Shown: positions 1-12,000 of the stretch, one piece after another | How positions within the stretch are numbered: the first letter of the stretch is position 1 | Layout of the letters: every line of letters begins with the position of its first letter | Source: Branchiostoma floridae | Lineage: Eukaryota; Chordata; Leptocardii; Amphioxiformes; Branchiostomatidae | Assembly: GCF_000003815.2 (NCBI RefSeq) | Contig: NC_049988.1 | Span: forward strand, 487,679 to 551,678 | DNA length: 64,000 bases | Direction of reading: 5' to 3' | Position numbers and translations under genes: made by a program | The notes under the pieces: generated by a model | The model's input: the letters and a program-made list of their open reading frames with translations, nothing else | Database searches by the model: none | Told to the model about the DNA's origin: nothing

Positions 1-2621
1 TCTGCCTGTCTCTCTATCTGTCAGCAAGCCTGTCTGTCTTTCCTCTGTGTTGGTCTGCAACCCTGTCTGGCTTCGTCTTTGTCTGTCTACCTCTCCGTCT
101 GTCTCCAAGCCCGTCTGTCCGCTTCTCTGTCTGCCTGCGAATCTGTCTGGCTTCCCCTCTGTTTTTCAGTCTCTCTATCTGTCTGGAAGCCTGTCTGTCT
201 ACCACTCTGTTTGTCTACAACCCTGTCTGGCATCCTGTTTGTCTGTCTACCTCTCTGTCTGTCTGCCTCTCTGTTGGTCTGCAACGCTTTCTGTCTCTAC
301 CTCTGTCTGGTTTTCTGTTTGTCTGTCTGCCTCTTTATCTGTCTCTCTGAAAGCCTGTCTGACTCTCTGTCTGCCTCTCTGTCTGGATTCGTCTTTTTCT
401 GTCTGCATCTCCGTATGTCCCAAAGACCGTCTGTCTGCCTCTCTGTCTGGCTTCCGCTTTGTCTGTCTACCTCTCTGTCTGTCTAGAAGCCTGCCTGTCT
501 GCCTCAATGTCTGTCTGCAACCATGTCTGGCTTTGTTTTTGTCCGTCTGCATGTCTGTCTGTCTGGAAGACTGTCTGTCCACCTCTCTGTCTGTCTCTAA
601 CCCTTTCTGGCTTCGTCTTTGTCTGTTTGCATCTCAGTCTGTCTCCAATCCCATATGTCTGCCTCTCTGTCTGTCTGCAAGCCTGTCTGTCTGCCTCTCT
701 GTCTATCTGCAACCCTGTCTGGCTTCGTCTTTGTCTCTCTGCCTCTCCGTCTGTCTCCAAGCCCGTATGTCTGTCTCTTTGTCTATCTGCAACTCTGTCT
801 GGCTTTGTCTTTGTTTTTCTGCCTCTCTATCTGTCTGGAAGCCTGTCTGTCTACCTCTCTGTCTATCTACCTCCCTGTCTTGCTTCGTCTTTGTCTGTCT
901 GCCTTTCCGTTTGTCTTCAAGCCTGTGTGTCTGTCTGCGACTCTGTCTGGCGTCCTCTTTCTCGACAAACCTGTCTGGCTTTCTCTTTGTCTGTCTGCCT
1001 CTTTATCTGTCTGGAAGCCTGTCTGTCTGCTTCTCTGTCCGTCTGCAACCCTGTCTGGCTTCCTTTTTGTCTGTCTACCTCTCTATCTGTCTTGAAGCCT
1101 GCCTGTCTGCGTCTTTGTCTGTCTGCGACTCTGTCTGGCTTCGTCTTTGTCTGTCTGCATCTCCGTCTATCTCCAAGCCCGTCTGTCTGCCTGTCTCTCT
1201 GTCTGTCTGCAACTTTGTCTGACCTCCTCTTTTGTCTGTGTGCCTCTAGCTTCGTCTTTGTCTGTCTGCCTCTCTGTCTGTCTCCAAGCCCGTCTGGCTT
1301 CGTCTTTGTCTGTCTGCCTCTCTGTCTGTAGGCCCGTCTGTTTTCCTCTCTGTTTGCGACTCTGTCTGGCTTCGTCTTTGTCTGCCTGCCTCTCTATCTG
1401 TCTGGAAGCCTGCCTTTTTACCTCCTCGTCTGTCTACAACCCTGTCTGGCTTCCTGTTTGTCTGTCTACCTCTCTATCTGTCTGCAAGCCTATCTGTCTT
1501 CCTCTCTGTTGGTCTGCAACCCTTTCTGTCTGTACCCTTTTCTGGCTTCGTCTTTGTCTGCCTCTCCGTCCGTCTCCAAGCCCTTCTGTCAACCTCTCTG
1601 TCTGTCTGCGACTCTGTCTGGCTTCCTTTTTGTCTGTCTACCTCTCTATCTGTCTTTAAGCCTGCCAGTCTGCCTCTTTGTCTGTCTGCAACCCTGTTTG
1701 GCTTCGTCTTTGTCTGTCTGCCTCTTTGTCTGGCTCCAAGACCGACTGTCAGCCTCCCTGTCTGTCTGAGTCTCGGTCTGACTTCCTTCTTGTCTGACTA
1801 CCTCCCTGTCTGACTGCAAACCTGACTGTCTGCCTCTCAGTCTGTCTGCAATCCTGTCTGGCTTCGGCTTTGTCTGCCTGTCTCTCTATCTGTCTGCAAG
1901 CCTGTCTGTCTTCCTCTGTGTTGGTCTGCAACCCTGTCTGGCTTCGTCTTTGTCTGTCTACCTCTCCGTCTGTCTCCAAGCCCGTCTGTCTGCTTCTCTG
2001 TCTGCCTGCGAATCTGTCTGGCTTCCCCTTTGTTTTTCAGTCTCTCTATCTGTCTGGAAGCCTGTCTGTCTACCACTCTGTTTGTCTACAACCCTGTCTG
2101 GCATCCTGTTTGTCTGTCTACCTCTCTGTCTGTCTGCCTCTCTGTTGGTCTGCAACGCTTTCTGTCTCTACCTCTGTCTGGTTTTCTCTTTGTCTGTCTG
2201 CCTCTTTATCTGTCTCTCTGAAAGCCTGTCTGACTCTCTGTCTGCAACCCTGTCTGGATTCGTCTTTTTCTGTCTGCATCTCCGTATGTCCCAAAGACCG
2301 TCTGTCTGCCTCTCTGTCTGGCTTCCGCTTTGTCTGTCTACCTCTCTGTCTGTCTAGAAGCCTGCCTGTCTGCCTCAATGTCTGTCTGCAACCATGTCTG
2401 GCTTTGTTTTTGTCCGTCTGCATGTCTGTCTGTCTGGAAGACTGTCTGTCCACCTCTCTGTCTGTCTCTAACCCTTTCTGGCTTCGTCTTTGTCTGTTTG
2501 CATCTCAGTCTGTCTCCAATCCCATATGTCTGCCTCTCTGTCTGTCTGCAAGCCTGTCTGTCTGCCTCTCTGTCTATCTGCAACCCTGTCTGGCTTCGTC
2601 TTTGTCTCTCTGCCTCTCCGT
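1..2621 (+). repeat. CTGT/GACA-type satellite, left array
   Basis: The whole stretch is built from 4-base words (CTGT, CTGC, CTCT, TTGT) arranged in longer units that recur every few tens of bases, such as CTGTCTGGCTTCGTCTTTGT and CTGTCTGTCTGCAACC. Stops are rare in this orientation, so all frames stay open and give spurious Cys/Leu/Ser-rich proteins of up to 391 residues (SVCLSVCLQ). The reverse strand gives Arg/Gln/Thr/Asp strings. Bases 1-750 and 1872-2621 are near-identical at an offset of 1871. The same satellite lies in the opposite orientation at 35340-40336. I see no coding signal. Confidence 0.93.
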
Positions 2622-2622
2622 N
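2622..2622. other. Single-N assembly join
   Basis: One N separates the satellite from ordinary intron-like sequence. The second copy of the 750-base satellite duplication ends at the base before it, as expected for a contig join rather than a natural boundary. Confidence 0.8.
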
Positions 2623-2842
2623 ATTGGAACTCGTAAAACTCTAGCTTAGTGTTCCTACTGACATTTAAGGCTACAATGTAGCCGTTGTGATTTTGATTTT
2701 CGTTGACTTAACTTGGTGAGGAAATGGGCAAAGTGTATTAATATCAAACAGATTTTCAAAGGCCTTTCAGTGTGCAAATAAAGAACCTATCTTTATCACA
2801 ACTGTCATAAAACCATGTTCATTTAAAAACCAGCAAAATTAC

Positions 2843-3061
2843 CACTGTATTCTCCAATCAGGGTGTCGTTGCCTTCGTCGTAAATCATAAGCGTGTCAGA
2901 ACCTTCTTCTAGAGCGAAATCAGCAGGTGAGATCTTTATCCCTTCTCCCACGTCAACCTCTATGGTCCATGTACAGTTCAGGTTGTTTCCGTACTGGCCA
3001 GGATAGTTTGGAGAAAAAATGACGCCAGAAGATCTACCAGAGAGGTAACCACCACAGGTGA
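2843..3061 (-). CDS. CSMD-like exon 8: CUB3, first part
   Basis: A 219-base phase 1-1 exon with a TTCCCAG acceptor and GTAATT donor. It reads TCGGYLSGRSSG, SPNYPGQYGNNLNCTW and DTLMIYDEG. There is no ATG, so it is easily missed by ORF searches. Its partner exon should lie below 2622 but only satellite is present there. Confidence 0.9.
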
Positions 3062-6000
3062 CTGGGAATGGAAGAAGACCTGGTCAGAATAAGCAAAAGC
3101 AAACAAACAAGCGGTATTTGTGGTTGCAGTAAGCTTTAGAAGTTGGGTGTTTTGGTGTTGTTCATAGGCAATGAAAAGGTGCGAAGAGGTTTGATCCCGT
3201 GTAACGTAATTCTGCCGTGATTTTTTTTCTCCTTTTTTATCGTCAAATTACACTTTAGACGCCGCGCAACCATACCGATGTGAGTTTTTCATGTTTTAAA
3301 ATCCAGGTAAATTTCGACAGTCTCTTTCTGCCATGATTTCCATTGTTAAGAATAGACAGTCTAACTACCGATTTTTTTTCCTGCAAACAAACGTTCACTG
3401 ATCCTAGTATACGCATGTGCAGTGACATTATTTAGGGGTAATATGCCAAAGGTGAGGCCCTCTGAGATATAAACAAAAGACGCCTGGACATTGTCCTGCA
3501 AATTGAGGAAAGGGTCGAGATAAGAACTGTTTACAAGTCAGCCTTTACGGTTCTCGTTCGGAATTTCATGTGACCAGATTATCTAAATATTTATATTTCA
3601 GCCATACCATATATGGTATGGTGAAATATATTGTATTCGTAATGTTTCTTTCTTTCTTTCTTTCTTTCTCCTGTCAAATCTTCAAAGCGATTCATCTCCG
3701 TCGTTCCGTGACCGAATGACCTGAAATTTGGCACAAGGGTAGAGTGGGTCAATACCGAGGTGCTGTTTTCTCATTTTTTTCATATCTGCCTCTAAAATAA
3801 TTTTATTGAAGTTTAAAGGTCATGTTTTGACCAAAACGGTATATTGTGGCCCCCCGTTCCCTTGAATTACAATGGAATGACCTTAAATTTGGTGTAGATA
3901 GGCATTAGATAGTTGGTAAAATGATCCAAGTAAAATTTTGGGCATAAACTACTTTAAAATGCTTAATTTCAGCGCTTTTCTGAGGGGAAATTGGTTTTCT
4001 TTCGGCTTCCTGCCGTGAACTCCAGTGACCCCAGAGCCCACACGTGCCAGGTGCCGGCGGTCTGGGGAGAGCGAGAGATAATTACTTTATGGACGCCAGC
4101 CAATCAGCGACGAGAAAGGCGAATGCTAGTTAATATTCATAAGCGGGGCCTTGCAATCCCGTATATACACAAACAGATGCATATTACAGCCTTACAGTGG
4201 CCATATGGTCCCCTTTGCCGGGTTTGAAATTGTAGTTTGCGAGGATTTGGAGTTCAGACAGGGTCATTTCAGCGGTAGCGGACGGTACGCGTGCATTGAA
4301 CGTTAGTGTCGATGAATTTACCAACATTCCGCATAGCACTATCAATCATTTTCGGCAGATTTGGACAGGGAAAATTGGACGGCTTGCGTTTAGTTTTGAT
4401 ACGTAAGTTTGACAGTGGCGAGAATGCATGTATTTTTTCCCGAACAAATGTAACATGCATTGGCATAATACCGGTCATAAGCCTTATACCGGTCGATTAA
4501 AAATATTGTAACTTAAAGAGATCTACACATGCAACAATAGTTATTTCTGAGGTATGCACACTTCAGACATCTAGGTGTCCAGTACATAATTTACAAAGCA
4601 TCGATAACAATGCATTCGAAGACAACAAGGCCAAAAGTTTTCAGGTCATTTTCGGGGCAGGCGAGCTCGTCGTGGGACAAACACACTGTCACGTTCATCG
4701 CCAGATTTGTAGATAATAATCACATGTGCTCACGGCACAAGACGAGCATGATTCAACAGCAATCTTGAATTTCTTTTGGTGACCTACAACTCGTGTAAAA
4801 GTGTGAGGAACCGTTGCATAATAGCCCGGATCTACGGCTGAATGGGTCAAATTGAACGTACGCCGCCATTTTCCCGCCATTTTTAATGCTACGGCCAGCA
4901 GTAAAGTTTTACGTCATAGCGGTTGTGACGGACCAAAATTAAATGAAAATTCTTGTCAGTATACGTCCATTTTCTCATGACTTTTTGTATGCTCATGCAG
5001 TTTTTTGTTTTGTGCAACTACTAACAGGAAAGAAAGGAACAACAGAGGATGAATAAAGGTACATAGCGGCAGTTAATTGTGCCGTGTTTCGTTCGACCGG
5101 TATAGTGCACCCCCTTCCAACCACGCGCCCGTTCTCCGTGCAATTCCGCGGTGTGTTCCAATTACGATATTATGTTTTTAGCAGGACCAGAGAGACAAAA
5201 TAATTTACACAGAAGAAGTGGCAAAGGTAAGCTGTAACAGCAACATGTAACTGGAGAAAATGATGCGTTGATCATTTGCCAAATTAGCATTGCTTGAGAA
5301 ATTGCAGTAAACCGACCGGTATTATGCCAATGGATGTTAGGTATTTCTAGTGTTGTTGTTGTTCTTTTTTGACGTAAACTTTGTACATTCAAATTGTAAG
5401 TAACTTTAAACTGCCAGAGTTTGAGCCCAATAAAACACTCTCAGTACCAGAGTATCACCACTGACCTCCGAAAAGAAACCCCCGAACAAAGTAGAAACAC
5501 CTATCCTCCAGGTCTCGCACGCTACGAGCAGGAAATTATAACACTCAGACAAGATTACGTCCGATGGCTGATTGCATACAAAGTAAAACAATTTAACAGT
5601 GGTATGCAGGGGCATATACTTAACAAAGAATTCGAAGGAAAATGAAATATATAGATAAAGCAAAATCAAATTAACTTGTTGGTCCTGGGATCTTTCAGAA
5701 AAGAAATGAAGCGACAGAGTGGTAAAATTCTTGTAAAATTTCGAGACGTCTCCGTTTATGTAATGGCTCATACAAAACAAGAAGAAGATTGAAGTTTTTA
5801 GCTTGAAAAAAAAAAACAACAACACTCCTACTACACGTGAGTACCTGCACCTGACAATTATTAAAACGTATGCCCTACTTGCTTAAAAAAATTTCATTGC
5901 AATAATAAATGTACCCACATCACAAAGAGATTATGACGGTACTTAGACCTAGTTATCGAAGTGGAAATTGTTGAATGACGTCATGTAATTTCATGATGAA

Positions 6001-9000
6001 AATTTTCTGAATGGAAGATGCGTTTTTTTTCACTCTCGGAAAAATAGGAGTTGCCGCAATTCTAAAAACCAATCAGTTATGCCTAGGCGCTCCTGTGGAA
6101 GATTATATTCTTCCATATGGGCCCGGGGCATATTGGACAAGCTCTGTTTTGACCTGGAATCAATTCACAATATTATTTCTCTTTTGGGGATAACTTACAG
6201 TTAAAATTTTGCATTTTTGCGCAGGGGTGACTTGGAACAGTCCAATGTTGCGTGGGAATGGGTATGGCTGAAATATGCTGTATTTGCACCCAAGCAAATG
6301 TCGGCCTTTCTAGTCCGTAAGAATAAGACGCAAATCAGATGTTGTCTCTATAGTTTTGGCTCTAGATTTTCCGGCTACCGCTTTAGCTGTATATTTTCTT
6401 TTATACTCCTCTTCTATACCTGTTCGTAGCGTTTTATGGTGTCGGAGATTTGATCTTGCGGCGAACACTTTCTGGTCATTAGTGCGCGCGATAGCGGTAA
6501 AGCGTTTCGTCGCCTGATTACGCAGATCGTGCGTTCTATGTGCGTTTTGGGTGTTTTAGCGCCATCGAAGCTCGCGGAAAACGTATTGGATAACTTTTCT
6601 TTCTTTTTACTCAGTATACAGAAGAAGTCTAGACCTTCATTGCCATATTAGTCCTTATCCCAGGAAAACTCATTTATACCGTGTAGCGGCCTTTATAAAA
6701 TGGCACCAAATTAGCAATTTTTGGATGAAAAGCTTATATTTTTGATTGTTTTTACCAAAAATAACATTTCTACAGAAAATGTCAAATGAGTCTGTCGGTC
6801 AGCGACAAGGCAAACTTTTCTATCGGAAACATTGTGTTGTCCGTAAAACCATGTTTTGAGAAGCGCTAGTGCTTTTCTCAGAGACAGTCAAATCGACCCC
6901 GAATCGTAAAAAAAAAATCCGAACCGGAACCTTACCTTTGACACAGTACCCACAGTGCACATGCGTACTCAGCACTGTGAACGATGCTTTGGGGCGTCTC
7001 TGATTGTTCAGCTCTTGTATAAAATCTTGTAACGCGAAGCAGAGACAATGTCTAATCTAAAATAATCACTTATCACCACTTAAAAGAAGGCCGAATTATG
7101 AACTGAATGATATTCATCTGCACTGACAGTCGAAAACGCGGACAAAGTAATGAATTCACAAAGTAACTTGTGACCAATCACTTGTGACAATTCACATTAT
7201 GCAGAATAAGAATGTCAAGCATAGCAACAGTTAGAACGAATCCAACATAATTGCTATATTGCTATGTATCAAACGTTTATTTTTTATATTACACTGAAGC
7301 TGCTGGGGTTTCAGGGTTTTTTTTTATGTTTTGTTTTGATAGGGGAACTTCCAAAATGTCGCGTAACCGCAACGTTAGGGGGTATGCTGGCTAATTTATC
7401 GTCGGGAGGACCAAATCACATGCAAAATCATGATCACTGGGAGTGTTTGAAAACGCTGAAAAGCATACATGGACATTAATTGTTTGTACAGTTGACCGAA
7501 TAGCTGTAAAAAAATCAGCCATTTAACCTCAGCAAGGGGCAATTCCTAATTCCGAACCTTTTGGACTAATTTTTCCTAGTTTGCTATTATATCTTATATT
7601 TAAAATAATCTTGTTTTACCTGACTTTCCTCTCATGTAGTTTTCTCATGATCATGCCTGAAAATAGGGGAACCAAAGAAAAACCTATAATGTTCAATTCA
7701 TATACAGTTTTTCTTACTTTCACAAGTTGGCGGAGGATGGTTCCAGCCCCTCGTATGTCCCGTCATGCACCTTAGCTGTTCCTCACCAATCAGAGTAAAG
7801 CCTTCGATACGGCACTCAAAGGTGACGATGGACCCCACAGTAAAGGTGTCCCCATACCTGTGGCCGCCAAGTGGAACTCCAGGGTCCGGACAGGGAGCGT
7901 GCATCAAGTTAAATTCTAATGCAAAACATGATCAGTTCTATAATGTAGTAGACCCTGTAGTACATGTTAGAGTTATGTGTGTAATATTGTGTTGTATCAA
8001 AGTGAAAATATAATTTCCAACACAAAAGTGGTCCGAATGTTCGACTGTCCAACTCCTATCTTTATCAAGGAATATGTAATCCACTGCTTCTGGACGTCAT
8101 GTTGTGTAGATAACGCATGTGACTCGGTGAGCAGTGGATCATAAGTTGCAGAAAGTCTATGGCACCCCTCATCTCTAAAGCCCCGGTCACAAAGTGCGTA
8201 CGATTTCTTGCGATGGAGTTTTCCGCATATCGTAAGATGAGCGCAGTAAATCGCAGCTAAATCATAGAGACCGAGTCTACAATCAATCAATCATTCACAG
8301 GCTGATGCATGGCGGCTACAGACATCGACAGTTGACCCTGTATGTGTGTGTTGTGAAAATTCCATTTGCTACTCATTTCTTGACAAAGACTGGAATTGGC
8401 AGTTAAAATTTGTCTAAGTCCAATTTTTATATTGGAACTATTTCGGTTGAAATCCGATTTATAATGACTGATCAAACAGTTTGAACTACCAAGTTGTGAA
8501 ATAATATTGAAGAAACCTTTGTATAAGATTATGAAAATCTTCGTATACGCTTGGGGGATATTTGATTAAGGGCTAATGGCCCGCCTCTTGGTGTATATAG
8601 TCAGAACGCCTGGTCCTTTGCTATAACCACCGAATAAAACCACCGAGTGAGCGAAGCAAACGGGTCAGCGTCCAGTGTATCTGTCCTTCTGATTGGTACA
8701 TTGTTTCGAAAACCATTAACAACCGGTTGTGAATGAAACTATTAAATGACTGGTTATATTTCAGCCATACCATAGGTATGGTGAAATATATTGTATTCGT
8801 AATGTTTCTTTCTTTCTTTCTTTCTTTCTCCTGTCAAATCTTCAGAACACGGTATCTCCCTTGTTCCTCAACCGAATGACTTGAAATTTGGGTAGAGTGG
8901 GCCAATACCCTCGGACGTTTTTTTCATTTTTTCCATATCTGTCTCTTAAATGATTTTATTAAGGTTTTTTGGTCATCTGTATATTTGGGCCCCCTGTACC

Positions 9001-12000
9001 CTGGTATTATAACCGAATGAGCTGAAATTTGGTACAGATGTGCCTTGATAAGTCCCCCATATAGATTCAATATCAGTTTTGGTGTACAGTATAACGAAAT
9101 ACTTATTTTTGCGATTTTTTGGTCATTTTTTTTTACCAAAAAAGGACACTTTTGGCTCCTGTACCTTGGTTTTAGAACCGGATGACCTGAAATTTAGTAT
9201 AGGAGTGCCCTAGACATATGCGCACATGGATTCAATAACACTTGAGGCATACGGTACAATAAAATGCTCAATTTTGCGATTATTTGGCCATTTTATGACC
9301 AAAAAGTACACTTTTGGCTATTGTGCTCTGGTTTTAAAACCAAATGACCTAAATTTTGGTAAAAGGGTGCACTAGATATTTATTCAAATGACACATGTAT
9401 AATTTTTGTCATAGACTACGTCAAAATGATATATTTGGGGATTTTTTTGTCATTTTCCAATAGCCAGAGGGGTCAATGACCTTAAGGTCGTTGACCCCCA
9501 GCTGCAGATTGGACCTACTGGCATATATGTCTATTTAATCTAATTAGATAGGTAACCAATCACTTAGCCTGAATCTATATCCTAAAGAGGGGGGGTGGCA
9601 GCCAATCAGCGAGCCCGGTGTTATCTGGAAGAGTCCATTCTTACACGGAGGGGTTCGTTTTTTTTTTAATTCATCATTGGACTGGTGAAGTCTTTCAGTG
9701 GATGCATTTTTGGACAGGTCTATTTTGCAATTTTACAGAATGTGTGCTGGAAGAGTCTATTCTCGCACGGAGGGGGGATTTTTCAAAATTCATATTTTGG
9801 ACTTTGGTGACTTCTAGTTTGTCAAAGTCTTTCAGTAGGGTTATTTTTGGACTGGTCTAATTTGCAATTTTACATGGGTGTTCAGGAAGAGTCCATTCTT
9901 GCATAGAGGGGGCTTTTTTTTTAAATCCATTTTTTGCACTTCAGTGATTATGTCAAAGTCCTATTTTAGCGGATGTATTTTTGGACTGCTCTACTTTACA
10001 TGGAAGAGTCCATTTTTTGCACACGGAAGGGGGATTTTTTCAAATTCAGTTTTGAACGGGTGATGATTCAAAATTCAATTTTAGTGGAAGTGTTTTTAGA
10101 CTGGTCTATTATACCTTTTTATGCACTGGGACCTTTTTTGCTAAATTCAATTTTGGATTTGGTTTCTTATTCAAAAGGCCAAGGTTTCAGTGGGAGTATT
10201 TCTGGACTGGTCTATTGTGCAAATTCACATAGGGTGCACTGGAGTCCATTCTTGAACGGGGGAATTTTGTAAGACTCATTTTTGGGTTAAACCGTCATTA
10301 GTAAAAGTGATTTTTCAAATGGGTGATTTTGAAATAGCCTATTGTTGCATGGGGAGGGAGATGGCTGAAATATGCTGTATTTGCTCTCAAGCAAATGTCG
10401 GCCTTTCTAGTTGTAAATGTTTTTCGATGTGTTACGGTGCCATTACCAACATGAAAGGGGGCCATCTGATTAGTTGATGTCCCCTGGCTATTTGATAAAT
10501 GATGTTTAAATTTAGAATTTTAGTATGAGCAGACTGACCTTCGTAGTTAATAGCAAAGCCGTACTGTCGAATGGACTCGTCAGACGTAAAGACAAGGTGG
10601 ATGACGTTAGATGATGACCTCACGTCGTTTGGAATGTCTCCGCCTGTTTAATTGTGATAAGTGAACAAACAAACGTATAAGTTTATAAACTTTATATGCG
10701 TTGATTAAAGTCATTCTAGATCAAAGTTGAAGAATCATTTCCTACACAAAACCAGGAAGGACAGATCATTAGCAAGAGGAACAAAACAAGCATAATTATT
10801 TACAACCATAGAATTTTTGCACTATTGATCTACTGATCATCGAGTCACGTGCTCTAGCTAAAAAACGTGTCGTCATAGGACCAGGGAATTGTTTATTCAT
10901 TGACAAGTCTGAATTTGAAAAAAAAAATGTGTTGGAAATTTAAGTTCAACATTTATTCAGAAGTAAGCGTATAATAGACGAATGTCTACATGTAGTCCGA
11001 AAAAGTTGGCAGAAAAATATTATCTTAGAATGCTATCTATAGTATAAATAAAAAGCTAGAAAAGCGAGTAGAATAGTCCCAAACCCAACATCATAACCGA
11101 TAAGCCAAAATGTCCGGACAGGTTGGACTGGTCAGTTTGTGGCGCTTGAACTCATCAGTAGCACACACAACTCCCCCTTTTCTATTTTAGATTCTTCCTC
11201 GAAACTAGAGAGGTTTGCAGTATTCTGGCTCCCGGAGTTTACACCCAGTCTCGCCAACTGAATAAGCAAATGCCATAACCATAATGACATAAGGCTCTTT
11301 TAGCTAAGAATTTGGCTACGCAACGTCTATATTGGTCGTCAAGATCGCCCATCCCCCCTTCACATTTCACTGCTATTGTACCATTACATTACAGTACAAG
11401 ACATCAGAAAAAAGGCAAATAAAAAGGCAACATTTTTTAGAAATTGCAGGATGTCAAACATACCATACAATTAGGCTCGCACTTAGGCGTCGACAAAAAA
11501 GACTCGCCCCTAAGGCGTCACCAAAAATGATAGACAAAGAATGACGAATTAACGTCAGAAGAATTACATCCAAGCAAAAACAACATAGTTCCCTCGGGAA
11601 GCCTACCATTGAACTCTCCAATCAAGGTGTCGCTGTCTTCCCGGTCACTGTCATAGAATTTCAGCATGTCATTGTCATCTAAGGATGTCCAGTCTGGTGT
11701 CATCTTCACTCCCATCCCCAGGGAGACCTCTATAGTCCACGCACAGTGCAAGTTGTTGTCGTACCGCCATGGATAGTTGGGAGAATAAACAACACCAGAA
11801 GCCCGACCGGTGATGTTGCCACCACATACCGCTGGATATTGAATAATATTTTGTTCATTCAGTCCTTTTGTAGTGTCTACTGGCATACTTAGGACAGAAG
11901 GTTTCCTTGCTATTTCAGCAAGGTATGTTTTTACAAAGAAAGGTTACCACCCTTTCCCCTTTAACGTGATTCGAGGCACTTTACGTCTCAAGTTACGAAA

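Noticed and set aside
47-1222. 391-codon ORF of Cys/Leu/Ser repeats (and similar ORFs in 35560-39100)
   Set aside because: Low-complexity translation of the CTGT satellite; other frames of the same strand are equally open and there is no domain, start context or splice support.
8165-8280. AAAGCCCCGGTCACAAAGTGCGTACG stretch, possible MITE end
   Set aside because: The opposite end was not found, so boundaries and identity cannot be supported.
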